Below, one piece after another: positions 1-9,473 of a stretch of 35,919 bases of DNA. The notes beneath the pieces were generated by a model that did not search any database, was not told where the DNA came from, and saw only the letters and a list, made by a program, of their open reading frames with translations. Each line of letters opens with the position of its first letter. The first letter of the stretch is position 1. The stretch is from Actinomycetota bacterium (lineage in GTDB: Bacteria; Actinomycetota; Acidimicrobiia; Acidimicrobiales; Ilumatobacteraceae): contig SXKB01000194.1 in NCBI GenBank assembly GCA_005778215.1, forward strand, positions 1 to 35,919, written 5' to 3'. A program made the translations under genes and the position numbers.

Positions 1-1713
1 ATCCCGCCCGGGCAGATGAACACGTCGATGACCATCAACGCCACGGCCGCCTGGCTGCTGGCGCTGTACGTCGCGAACGCCGAGGAGCAGGACGTGCCCT
101 CGACCGCACTCCGCGGCACCACGCAGAACGACATCGTGAAGGAGTACCTGTCCCGCGGCACGTACATCTTCCCGCCCGAGCACTCGCTGCGCCTGATCAG
201 CGACCTGATCGCCTACACGGTCCACCAGATCCCCAAGTGGAACCCCATCAACATCTGCAGCTCCCACCTGCAGGAGGCCGGGGCCACGCCCGTGCAGGAG
301 ATCGCCTACTCGCTCGCCACCGCCATCGACGTGCTCGATGCCGTGCGCGACAGCGGCCAGGTGGCACCCGAGCAGTTCGGACAGGTGTTCGGCGCGATCT
401 CGTTCTTCGTCAACGCCGGCATCCGGTTCGTGGAGGAGATCTGCAAGCTGCGTGCGTTCACCGATCTGTGGGATCGCATCGGCCTCGAGCGCTACGGCGT
501 CACCGACGCGAAGGCGCGCCGGTTCCGCTACGGCGTGCAGGTGAACAGCCTCGGCCTCACCGAGGCGCAGCCCGAGAACAACGTGCAGCGCATCGTGCTC
601 GAGATGCTCGCCGTCACGCTGTCGAAGAAGGCCCGGGCACGCAGCGTGCAGCTGCCGGCGTGGAACGAGGCGCTGGGCCTGCCCCGGCCGTGGGACCAGC
701 AGTGGGCGCTGCGCATGCAGCAGGTACTCGCGTTCGAGACCGACCTGTTGGAGTACGGCGACCTGTTCGACGGCTCGAAGGTGATCGAGGCGAAGACCGA
801 CGAACTGCGGGATGCGGCCTGGGCCGAGCTGCAGGAAGTGCTCGAGATGGGTGGCGCGTTCGCCGCGGTCGACGAGCTGAAGGGCCGCCTGGTGCGTTCG
901 ATGGCCGAGCGCACCCGTCGCATCGAAGCGGGTGACCAGACGGTGGTGGGCGTCAATGCCTACACCGAGACCGAAGTGTCGCCGCTCGACTCGCCCGGCA
1001 ACATCCTCACCGTCGACCCGGCCGTCGAGCACGAGCTCATCGCCGAGGTCACCGAATGGCGCCGCGACCGCGACCAGGCAGCGGTCGACGCCGCACTGGC
1101 CGCGCTGCACGACGCCGCGGTCGGCAACGGCAACATCATGGAGCCGTCGATCGCGCTGGCGAAGGCCGGCGGTACCACGGGCGAGTGGGCTGGCTGCCTG
1201 CGCGAGGTGTTCGGCGAGTTCCGCGCCCCCACCGGCGTGAACGCCGCCGTCGGCCGCCGGGTGGGCGAGCTGGCGTCGGTGGCCGAGTTCGTGAAGACCA
1301 TGGCCGGCGGCCCGCCGCGGTTCCTGGTGGCGAAGCCGGGTCTCGACGGCCACAGCAACGGTGCCGAGCAGATCGCCGTGGCCGCCCGCGACGCCGGCAT
1401 GGAAGTGGTGTACAGCGGCATCCGTCTCACCCCCGAGCAGATCGTCGCCTCCGCACGCGACGAGGACCCCGACGTCATCGGCCTGTCCATTCTCAGCGGC
1501 TCGCACCTCGCGTTGGTGCCGGCCATCGTCGACATGCTGCGCGCCGAAGGAGTGGACGCCCCTGTGGTGGTGGGCGGCATCATCCCCGAGGCCGACCGCG
1601 AGCGGCTGGCCGATGCCGGCGTGAGCGCGGTCTACACGCCGAAGGACTTCGAGCTGTCGCGCATCATGCGCGACGTCGCCCACCTGGCTGCCGCGCACCG
1701 CTCCAGCAACTGA
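1..1713 (+). CDS. meaA: Ethylmalonyl-CoA mutase-like protein (MeaA/Ecm), 5' end missing
   Basis: The reading frame is open from base 1 (IPPGQ before the Met at 16), so the gene starts upstream and only its last ~570 codons are here. The first ~300 residues match the substrate-binding barrel of methylmalonyl-CoA mutase-type enzymes (NTSMTINATA, INICSSHLQEAGATP). The C-terminal ~130 residues are a B12-binding domain with the cobalamin motif DGHSNG, followed by GLSILSGSH and VVVGGIIP. The GLSILSGSH/VVVGGIIP signature is what I know from the MeaA/Ecm subgroup rather than from classical MCM. Known members rearrange ethylmalonyl-CoA to methylsuccinyl-CoA in the ethylmalonyl-CoA pathway of acetyl-CoA assimilation. 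No other pathway gene is in the window. Methylmalonyl- or isobutyryl-type activity is the alternative. Confidence 0.88.
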   Translation: MPPGQMNTSMTINATAAWLLALYVANAEEQDVPSTALRGTTQNDIVKEYLSRGTYIFPPEHSLRLISDLIAYTVHQIPKWNPINICSSHLQEAGATPVQEIAYSLATAIDVLDAVRDSGQVAPEQFGQVFGAISFFVNAGIRFVEEICKLRAFTDLWDRIGLERYGVTDAKARRFRYGVQVNSLGLTEAQPENNVQRIVLEMLAVTLSKKARARSVQLPAWNEALGLPRPWDQQWALRMQQVLAFETDLLEYGDLFDGSKVIEAKTDELRDAAWAELQEVLEMGGAFAAVDELKGRLVRSMAERTRRIEAGDQTVVGVNAYTETEVSPLDSPGNILTVDPAVEHELIAEVTEWRRDRDQAAVDAALAALHDAAVGNGNIMEPSIALAKAGGTTGEWAGCLREVFGEFRAPTGVNAAVGRRVGELASVAEFVKTMAGGPPRFLVAKPGLDGHSNGAEQIAVAARDAGMEVVYSGIRLTPEQIVASARDEDPDVIGLSILSGSHLALVPAIVDMLRAEGVDAPVVVGGIIPEADRERLADAGVSAVYTPKDFELSRIMRDVAHLAAAHRSSN

Positions 1714-1740
1714 CCCTTGCGCCCGCAGGGACGGGCGGCG

Positions 1741-1746
1741 TAACCT
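1741..1746 (+). promoter_or_regulatory. Leaderless -10 box (TAACCT) of arsR-type gene
   Basis: TAACCT fits TAnnnT and lies 8 nt before the ATG at 1755, so the transcript probably starts at or next to the start codon. No Shine-Dalgarno sequence precedes that ATG. No clear -35 is seen. The box overlaps the left arm of the operator palindrome. Confidence 0.6.
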
Positions 1747-1764
1747 ACAACCGAATGGTTGTAG
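1745..1764. promoter_or_regulatory. Palindromic operator over the arsR-type start codon
   Basis: CTACAACC-GAAT-GGTTGTAG is a perfect 8-bp inverted repeat with a 4-bp spacer. It overlaps the end of the -10 box and the ATG at 1755. ArsR-family dimers bind such sites next to their own promoters, so autorepression by the gene that starts inside the site is the natural reading. The palindrome is seen directly; the protein that binds it is inferred. Confidence 0.7.
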
Positions 1765-2102
1765 ATGAGCTGTCTGCCGGCGACGTCGATCGCATCTTCC
1801 ACGCACTCGCCGACGCGACGCGTCGCGACATCCTTCGACAGGTGATGATCACCGAGTCGTCGGTGTCGGCACTGGCCCGGCACTACCCGGTCAGCCTCAC
1901 GGCGGTGCAGAAGCACGTCGCCGTGCTGGAGGAGGCGGGGCTCGTGTCGAAGGAACGCCGGGGCAGGGAACTGCGCGTCCGCGCCGAGATCACCGCGGTG
2001 CGCCGGGCGATGCAACTGCTCGAACAGTACGAGGCCGTGTGGCGCGGCCGTGTGGATCGGATGAGCGCAGTGCTCGACGAACATGAAGGAGTCCCCCGAT
2101 GA
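1755..2102 (+). CDS. ArsR-family winged-helix transcriptional regulator
   Basis: A 115-residue protein. The N-terminal half is a typical ArsR helix-turn-helix: IFHALADATRRDILRQV, then VSALARHYPVSLTAVQKHVAVLEEAGLVSKERRGRE, which carries the recognition helix and wing. No cysteine metal-site motif is seen, so a metal sensor is unlikely. The start at 1755 is set by the TAnnnT box 8 nt upstream; the longer ORF in the track is read-through from upstream. The stop overlaps the next ATG (ATGA), coupling it to an SRPBCC/AHSA1 protein. ArsR-AHSA1 pairs are common in actinobacteria, where the regulator usually represses the pair. The ligand is unknown. Confidence 0.88.
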   Translation: MVVDELSAGDVDRIFHALADATRRDILRQVMITESSVSALARHYPVSLTAVQKHVAVLEEAGLVSKERRGRELRVRAEITAVRRAMQLLEQYEAVWRGRVDRMSAVLDEHEGVPR

Positions 2103-2590
2103 CCGTCACCGCCGTGGCCCGAGACCACTCGGCCCTCACGCTCACCGTCGACGCGACGTTCGATGCGGCACCCGCCCGGGTGTGGTTGCTGTGGGCCGAC
2201 CCTCGTCAGCTCGAGCGCTGGTGGGGGCCGCCCGTGTACCCGGCCACGTTCGTCGAGCACCAGCTCGTCGTCGGAGGTCGCTGCACGTACTTCATGACCG
2301 GCCCCGAGGGCGACCAGCACCACGGCTGGTGGGAGGTCGAGTCGGTCGACCCCGGTCGTTCGTTCGAGGTGCGCGACGGTTTCGCCGACGGCGAGGGCAA
2401 CGTGAACCCCGATCTGCCGGTGACGCGCATGCGGGTGGAGCTGAGCGACCGCGGCGACGGTGGCACGAAAGTGCGCATCGTGTCCACGTTCGCCACGCTC
2501 GAGCAGCTCGAGCAGCTCGTGGCGATGGGCATGGAGGAAGGTCTGCAGGTGGCGATGGGCCAGATGGACGCCGTCCTCGCCGACGCCTGA
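2099..2590 (+). CDS. SRPBCC/AHSA1-domain protein
   Basis: A 163-residue single-domain protein of the SRPBCC (Bet v1-like, AHSA1) fold. Visible family features are FDAAPARVWLLWADPRQLERWWGP near the N-terminus, the glycine-containing strand GGRCTYFM, and the long C-terminal helix beginning after FATLEQLEQL. Its ATG overlaps the stop of the ArsR gene (ATGA), and GAAGGAG lies 8 nt upstream, so it is translated from the arsR transcript. The fold makes a hydrophobic pocket for lipids or small aromatic compounds. Its substrate, and whether it is an enzyme or a binding protein, cannot be told from sequence. Confidence 0.85.
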   Translation: MTVTAVARDHSALTLTVDATFDAAPARVWLLWADPRQLERWWGPPVYPATFVEHQLVVGGRCTYFMTGPEGDQHHGWWEVESVDPGRSFEVRDGFADGEGNVNPDLPVTRMRVELSDRGDGGTKVRIVSTFATLEQLEQLVAMGMEEGLQVAMGQMDAVLADA

Positions 2591-2598
2591 CCGGATGT

Positions 2599-2673
2599 TC
2601 TGGCGGCGTTCCGTCTCGGTTTCCGGGACGGAACGCCGCCAGATGCCGATTCGGGACGGTTCACGCCCAGATG
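2599..2673 (+). repeat. 75-bp palindromic intergenic repeat, copy A (REP/BIME-like)
   Basis: Its first 45 nt form a 17-bp perfect stem (TCTGGCGGCGTTCCGTC with its complement) around TCGGTTTCCGG, which can itself pair further. A 28-nt tail follows that repeats the right arm (CGGGACGGTTCACGCCCAGA). Copies B (6328-6402, inverted) and C (18760-18834) align without gaps; A and C agree at 61 of 75 positions by hand count. It sits between convergent genes, where the hairpin could also end transcription from both sides. Confidence 0.85.
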
Positions 2674-2674
2674 G

Positions 2675-4585
2675 TCAGGCGTAGAGGTGGGCGCGGAGGT
2701 CGAACGTGAGCGGGGTGCCGTCGGCGCGTAGGTGGCGGGCGTTGTAGCCGCGCGGGTGCACGGCGATGGCGATCTGCTCGGTGGCCAGGTCGCTGGGCGT
2801 GGCGAACCCGAACAGCCCGTTCGCATCGGTGCGGCCACGGGCCAGCTCGCGGGGCTCGCGACCGGGCAGGTGTGCCGACACCGTCACCTCGGCACCTTCC
2901 ACCGGCGCGTGCTCGCCCGCCTCGTCGGCGTCGTGGCGCACCACGGTGAGCCGCGCCGTGCGATGGTCGGGCTTGCGCTCCACGGTGACCTCCACGTCAC
3001 GCAGCCAGATCATCGGCTCGGCCACGATCGCTTCGAAGCCGGCGTCGAGCACGTGCGCCGCCGCATTCGCGTTCAGCGCGACGTCCTGCGGCGCCATGCC
3101 GTGATCGGCCGACACCACGAACAGCGTGTCGTCGAACAGACCGCGACGGTCGAGTTCGGCGAGCACGTGGCCGATGCGCCGATCGGTCTCCTCCAGCGCG
3201 TCGACCAGGCCGTCGTGGTGCGGGCCGTACTCGTGCCCGGCGCCGTCGGTGACCGCGAGCTCGTGGTACACGAACGACGGCACCGGCAGGTCGTCACGGC
3301 GCAGCAGTTCGATGATCTGCGCGAGGCCGCGGGTGTCGAGCAGCGACTCGCTGGCCACCGCCGGGTGCTCGTCGGCCCACCGCGGATTCATGTCGGCGGC
3401 GAACTCGATGGTGAGTTCCTTCACCGCGACGCGGTCGCACAGGTTGCGGCCCTCCAGCACGGCGTGCTTCGCCGAACGACCGAACGGTGCGTGGATGGCC
3501 ACGGTGAGCGCCTCCGGGTCGCGCCGGTGGAACGCCTCGTGCAGGCTCTCCACCGAGCGGCTCGCGAACCGTTCGGTGCCCACCTGCAGGCCCTGCGGCG
3601 ACACGGTCTCGTTCGTCTCGCGCAGGTGGTACGTGGGGTTCACCACGCCGTGGTGGCCACACCAGGTGCCGGTGACGATGGACGTATGGCTGGGCCAGGT
3701 GATGGACGGGAAGTTCACCATCGCACCGCCGGCCAGCACGGCGGCGCGTTCCCACAGACGATGCAGGTTCGGGAACCGGTACCGGTCGTGATGGATGCGC
3801 TCCTCCAGCTCGGTCTGGTGCATGCCGTCCATCAGGAACACGTACAGCCGTTGCGGTGTCGGCGCCTCGTGGTCGAGCACCTCGTGCAGCACACGCCCGT
3901 CCTGCCGGGCGAGGTACACGTCGGACGACGGCGTACCGGAGGCATCGACACCTTCGATGGTGGGAAACCCGAGCGCGTGCAGCGCGGTGGGCGCGATGTC
4001 GATGGAACGCGCCGCCAACTCGTGCCGGCCGACACGCACGTTCGGACCGCTGAACCACAGTGGCGCACGCGCCTGGCGCACGTGGAGCGCACCGTGCATT
4101 CCTGGCTGGTTGCCGGCGCACCAGTCCTTCGGCGACACCGCGAGGTCGGGCGCGTTGGGCGAGTCGAAGAGCTGCGCGACGCGCTCGTACCCGAACGGGT
4201 AGGTCTGGTGCTCGGGAGCGATGAAGCGTCGCTCGGCGTGGCGGGCGTCGAACCCGGAGTCGGCCGCCGCGGCACGCTCGAGCGCGAGCGTGTTCAGCGC
4301 CAACGGATCCTGCGCGGCGATGGGGTTCTCGCCCACCACCTCGAGCACCTCGAACTGCAGCGCACCGTCGTCGTCGACGAGGCGACGGAACCGCACCATG
4401 CCGCGCTGCGACCACACCTCGTACGCACCGGTGTCGGCGTCGGCACCTCGCCAGGTGAGCACCAGGTCGACCTGGTCCCCCACCACGGGGTCGGTGAGCA
4501 GCGCCGCGATGGCACGGTCGCCCGACTCGTCCTGTTGGGGATGGAGACCCTGCCCACCCAGCCGTTCCGGTCCGTGCACGCGCAT
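2675..4585 (-). CDS. Type I phosphodiesterase / alkaline-phosphatase-superfamily protein with permuted motif order
   Basis: A 636-residue protein with the metal and catalytic motifs of nucleotide pyrophosphatase/phosphodiesterases: FLMDGM (Asp ~253), FPSITWPSHTSIVTG (nucleophile Thr ~296), TDGAGHEYGP (Asp ~447, His ~451) and SADHGM (~494). In the usual order the last metal His and the DIAPTxxxLLG helix follow DHG. Here the equivalent segment (GNQPGMHGALH, His ~164; APLWFSGPNVR; SIDIAPTALHALGF) lies before the DGM, so the domain looks circularly permuted. After DHGM comes a ~140-residue beta-rich tail with a GRTDANGLFGFATP motif like carboxypeptidase-regulatory or Ig-type domains. No signal peptide is seen. 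The start at 4585 is chosen from the TACTGT box 7 nt upstream; the track start at 5098 runs into the neighbouring gene. Substrate unknown. Confidence 0.82.
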   Translation of the reverse strand: MRVHGPERLGGQGLHPQQDESGDRAIAALLTDPVVGDQVDLVLTWRGADADTGAYEVWSQRGMVRFRRLVDDDGALQFEVLEVVGENPIAAQDPLALNTLALERAAAADSGFDARHAERRFIAPEHQTYPFGYERVAQLFDSPNAPDLAVSPKDWCAGNQPGMHGALHVRQARAPLWFSGPNVRVGRHELAARSIDIAPTALHALGFPTIEGVDASGTPSSDVYLARQDGRVLHEVLDHEAPTPQRLYVFLMDGMHQTELEERIHHDRYRFPNLHRLWERAAVLAGGAMVNFPSITWPSHTSIVTGTWCGHHGVVNPTYHLRETNETVSPQGLQVGTERFASRSVESLHEAFHRRDPEALTVAIHAPFGRSAKHAVLEGRNLCDRVAVKELTIEFAADMNPRWADEHPAVASESLLDTRGLAQIIELLRRDDLPVPSFVYHELAVTDGAGHEYGPHHDGLVDALEETDRRIGHVLAELDRRGLFDDTLFVVSADHGMAPQDVALNANAAAHVLDAGFEAIVAEPMIWLRDVEVTVERKPDHRTARLTVVRHDADEAGEHAPVEGAEVTVSAHLPGREPRELARGRTDANGLFGFATPSDLATEQIAIAVHPRGYNARHLRADGTPLTFDLRAHLYA

Positions 4586-4592
4586 GCGGCGA

Positions 4593-4598
4593 ACAGTA
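4593..4598 (-). promoter_or_regulatory. Leaderless -10 box (TACTGT) of the phosphodiesterase gene
   Basis: On the minus strand TACTGT lies 7 nt before the ATG at 4585, in the 17-bp gap after the alpha-glucosidase stop. It gives the gene its own start and supports 4585 over the longer ORF. Confidence 0.55.
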
Positions 4599-4602
4599 CC
4601 CG

Positions 4603-6276
<1,674 letters not shown>

Positions 6277-6327
6277 GGTCGCCTGTCCCACCCACGACAC
6301 CGAGCCCCTCGACGGTGCGCTCCCCGG

Positions 6328-6402
6328 TTTCTGGGCGTGTTCCGTTCCGAAACGGCTTCTGGCGCTGATTCGTCCCGGACTCCGGGACGAATCCCGGCCA
6401 GA
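6328..6402 (-). repeat. 75-bp palindromic intergenic repeat, copy B (inverted)
   Basis: Read on the minus strand it starts TCTGGCCGGGATTCGTCCC and ends CACGCCCAGAAAC, and aligns without gaps to copies A and C. The stem GATTCGTCCCGG/CCGGGACGAATC is perfect, with compensating changes relative to copy A (ATTCG/CGAAT here, TTCCG/CGGAA there). It lies between the dead methyltransferase and the alpha-glucosidase promoter. Confidence 0.82.
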
Positions 6403-6421
6403 TGCGCCGCCCGGCGAGGGT

Positions 6422-6890
6422 TCAGCGCTTGCGCAGCACGACGAGGAAGTGGTCGCCCGTGCTGCGGAAGCCCGGCCGCGACACCGTCACGTCGTCGAGC
6501 TTCGCCATCGTGCGGAACGTGCGCGAACTCCCACGGGCACCAGCGACCGATCACCGTGAACAGCGCGTGGCCGCCAGGCCGCATCAACTCACCGAGCTGT
6601 CGCGCCGTGTCGCCGAGATCGGGCACGCAGTTCAACGGCCCGAAGTTCGAGTACGCCACGTGGAACAGGGGCGACAGCGTGGTGGTGATGCCGGTGCCGC
6701 AGCCGAGGTCGATGAGGTTCGCGGGGCCGGTGGGCAGCAACCCGTCGATCTGCTGCCACACGATGTCGCGCATGCGTTGGATGAGATCGTTGTTGCCCTG
6801 CGGACCGTCCTAGGTGGGCGCCACGCTGTCGAACGCGAGCGCGGTCTCGTCGGGCATCTGCTCGAGCGCGGGTCTGGCGGGCGTGCTCAC
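6422..6890 (-). pseudogene. Class I SAM-dependent methyltransferase, decayed
   Basis: Pieces of one methyltransferase are spread over two frames. The N-terminus (MPDETALAFDSVAPT) is cut by TAG at 6810-6812 where a Tyr codon is expected (SVAPT-stop-DGPQGNN). The frame then continues to motif I, LIDLGCGTG, and runs almost directly into HVAYSNFGPLNCVPDL, so the stretch between motifs I and IV is missing. After RWCPWEFAHVP a frameshift moves the last ~25 codons (PGFRSTGDHFLVVLRKR) to another frame, ending at TGA 6422. The likely start is the GTG at 6890, overlapping the stop of the radical SAM gene (GTGA). At least three lesions make a working enzyme unlikely. Confidence 0.8.
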
Positions 6891-8377
6891 TCCGAGAGCA
6901 CCGGAATGCGCAGACGCGTGGGGTTCGGATTCCGCGCAGTCACCTCGGCGGCGCGCAGATCGATCCAGCGCTGCTCGACGCGAGCGCGGTGCTCGTCGAG
7001 CGGCAGATCGGGCAGCATCGCGTGCTGGGCCCTGCTGAGGCCGGCCTCGCGACGGCGCAGGTCGAGCAGGTCGTGCAGGCTGAGGTGCAACTCGCGATAG
7101 ATCTCGGTGGGGTACGTGCCGTGGAACATCATCGCCAGGTCGCCGGAGTGCGCCCAGTTGGCCTGCTCGTCGAGTTCCAGCTTCACCATCTCGTGGAAGC
7201 GGGTACCGGGCAGCGGGTAGCTGACGCTCACGCCGATGTCGTCGGGGAGCAGTTCGCTCACCAGCGCGACGGTGCTCTCGATGTCGGCCCAGGTCTCGCC
7301 CGGGTACCCGAACTGGATGAAGAAGCACGCCCGGATGCCGTGCCGGGCGAGGCCCGCTCGGGCGGTGCGGATCTGCTCGACCGTGATCTCCTTGTCCATC
7401 GCGTCGAGCACCCGCTGGCTACCGCTCTCGGCACCCAACCACACCTCGTCGCAGCCCGAACGGGCGAGCGCGTCGAGCGCCTGCTCGTTCATCAGATCGC
7501 AACGGCTCTGCATGGTGAACGGGATGCGCACGCCGGCGGCCTCCACGCGGTCGGCGAATGCAGCGAGCCAGTCGCTGCGCAGGCCGAAGATGTCGTCGGC
7601 GAACCACAGGTGGTCGGGCTGGTAGGTGCGCGCGAGATGGATGACCTCGTCGGCCACCTCCGCCGCGGACCGCATCGAGTAGCGCTGACCCCAGATGGGC
7701 TTCGCGCACCAGTTGCACGAGTACGGGCAGCCGCGGGTGGACACGAGGTTGAGCGAGAACTTGCCGTGCGCCGACACCCAGGCGTCGCGATAGGCGGCGA
7801 TGTCGACCAGGTCGCGTGCCGGCTGGCCGAACACGTCGGGATGGCGCTCGATGCTGCGGCGGCCGTTGGAGTGCACGGTGCCGTCGACGAGCGTGGCGAT
7901 ACCGGCGATGTCGGCGAGGCTCTGGTGCGGGTCGTCGCCCGTCCACCGCGCGAGCACGTCGCGCATCGTGTGCTCGCCTTCACCGAGGAAGCACGCCTCG
8001 GCGCCGGCCTCGAGGTACACCTCGGCGTGGTCGGTGACGTCGGCCCCGCAGGCCGCCACTCGCGCGCCGGCCTCGCGGGCCATGCCGATCATGGTGATCG
8101 CTGCCTCACGCATGCGCGTGAGGCACATCTTCGACAGGAAGTTGAAGTTGTCCTCGAACAGCACCACCACGTCGGGCCGGTGTTGTTCGATCGCGGCCTG
8201 GAACTCGGACTCGTCGGCCGCGAGCATCGCGTCGAACACCGCCACGTCGAAGCCGTCGGTGCGCAGCACGGTGGCCGCGTGCAACGTGTTGAGCGGCGGG
8301 TACGGCTTCATCTTGGCGTGCTGCTTCGGGTCGAGCTGCAGGAAGTAGGAGTGAGCGAGGAGCACTTTGGTGGTCAT
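6887..8377 (-). CDS. B12-binding-domain radical SAM protein
   Basis: A 496-residue protein. Residues ~1-150 look like the cobalamin-binding domain found at the N-terminus of class B radical SAM enzymes (PPLNTLHAATVLRTDGFDVAVFDAM, VVVLFEDNFNF). The radical SAM core follows, with the cluster motif CPYSCNWC (CxxxCxxC) in STRGCPYSCNWCAKPIWGQRY, then GAESGSQRVLDAM and FFIQFGYPGE. Such enzymes do methylations, ring contractions and related chemistry; the substrate is not evident. The start at 8377 (MTTKVLLAHSYF) has GGAG about 13 nt upstream; the longer track ORF reads into the glycosyltransferase gene. Downstream, the methyltransferase remnant begins within its stop codon, and upstream lies a GT4 gene in the same direction, which suggests one pathway. 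Confidence 0.87.
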   Translation of the reverse strand: MTTKVLLAHSYFLQLDPKQHAKMKPYPPLNTLHAATVLRTDGFDVAVFDAMLAADESEFQAAIEQHRPDVVVLFEDNFNFLSKMCLTRMREAAITMIGMAREAGARVAACGADVTDHAEVYLEAGAEACFLGEGEHTMRDVLARWTGDDPHQSLADIAGIATLVDGTVHSNGRRSIERHPDVFGQPARDLVDIAAYRDAWVSAHGKFSLNLVSTRGCPYSCNWCAKPIWGQRYSMRSAAEVADEVIHLARTYQPDHLWFADDIFGLRSDWLAAFADRVEAAGVRIPFTMQSRCDLMNEQALDALARSGCDEVWLGAESGSQRVLDAMDKEITVEQIRTARAGLARHGIRACFFIQFGYPGETWADIESTVALVSELLPDDIGVSVSYPLPGTRFHEMVKLELDEQANWAHSGDLAMMFHGTYPTEIYRELHLSLHDLLDLRRREAGLSRAQHAMLPDLPLDEHRARVEQRWIDLRAAEVTARNPNPTRLRIPVLSE

Positions 8378-8408
8378 CGGTTTCTGTCGCTCCAAGCTTC
8401 GCCCGTCG

Positions 8409-9473
8409 TCATCGAAGGGAGCGATGCACGTCGGCCAACCGTGCGGCAACTCGCTCCCATGACAGCACGTTACGTGATCGATCGAGGACGTCGGCACGGG
8501 GTGTCGACATCGCCTGCTCGATCGCACGCGCTGCGGCCGGGGCATCACCGACTGCGAACGTGGCGCCGAGGTCACCCACGATCGACCGATGCGGTGGGAT
8601 GTCGGTGACTGCGGGCGGGCAACCACGCGACAACGCCTCGATGACCGAGTAGCCCGAGCCCTCGTGATGACTGGTCGACAAGAACACGTCGGCGGCCGAG
8701 TACCAGGCGCCAATCCGGTCGTGCGGCACCGGCGCGTGCACGTGCACACGTGTGGCCGCAGTACCGAGGCGGCCGACGGCCTCGCGCACCTGGGTCTCCA
8801 GCATGCGATCGGTGGCCAGCAAGTGCAGGTGCGCGTCGGGTTGCCGCTCGGCGATCAGCGCGAACGCCTGCACCGCCGTGAGTGGATCCTTGCCCGGCAC
8901 CAACCGACCCACCCACAGCACGGCGGGGTTCCCGGCGAGCGGCACCGCTGACCCGTCGCCGTCGGGCAGCAGCGAGGCCGCCTCGAGGACGTCGAACACC
9001 GCTGCATCTGGTGCGATGACACCGGCGTCGAGCCACGGCTGCGCCTGGCCGTGATCGGCGCCGGTGAACAGGTAGGCCGCCACACCCGATCGAACCAGCC
9101 GGTGGCCCCACCGCGCCCGACCGGTGAACACCGGTTCGCCGTGGTGCTGCAGCGCCACCGGAGCAGGTACCGATCGCAGCCGGCGCAGCAGCCGTGTCCA
9201 TCCCAGGCCGTGCACGTGCACCGAATCCGGACGCTCGGCGCGCACGGCGGCCACCAGCGCCGCATCCGAGGTGTGGAAGCGAACGGTCACGCCGGCGTGC
9301 GCCACCTCGGCCGGTGTGGTGCGGTGGCGTGCGTGCACCACCGTGGCCACATCGCCGCGCGCTGCGAGGGCGGCGATGGTGGCGGTGACGGTGGTCCACC
9401 GATCGAGCGCATCCGCGGGCGGCACGTCCACCACCGGCGGCATCACCATCGCCAGGCGCAGGACATCCTTCAC
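8409..9473 (-). CDS. GT4-family glycosyltransferase
   Basis: A 354-residue GT-B fold enzyme. The N-terminal domain has a short acceptor region (LRLAMVMPPVVDVPPADALDRW). The C-terminal nucleotide-sugar domain shows AVLWVGRLVPGKDPLTAVQAF and the donor-binding EX7E-type segment HHEGSGYSVIEALSRGCPPAVTDI. I choose GTG 9473 because it overlaps the stop of the upstream gene (GTGA); the track start at GTG 9488 is five codons longer. It is in the cytoplasm, with no signal peptide or membrane segment. Coupling to the NTP_transf_5 gene and closeness to a radical SAM gene suggest a surface glycan or glycosylated small molecule. Donor and acceptor are unknown. Confidence 0.85.
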   Translation of the reverse strand: MKDVLRLAMVMPPVVDVPPADALDRWTTVTATIAALAARGDVATVVHARHRTTPAEVAHAGVTVRFHTSDAALVAAVRAERPDSVHVHGLGWTRLLRRLRSVPAPVALQHHGEPVFTGRARWGHRLVRSGVAAYLFTGADHGQAQPWLDAGVIAPDAAVFDVLEAASLLPDGDGSAVPLAGNPAVLWVGRLVPGKDPLTAVQAFALIAERQPDAHLHLLATDRMLETQVREAVGRLGTAATRVHVHAPVPHDRIGAWYSAADVFLSTSHHEGSGYSVIEALSRGCPPAVTDIPPHRSIVGDLGATFAVGDAPAAARAIEQAMSTPRADVLDRSRNVLSWERVAARLADVHRSLR

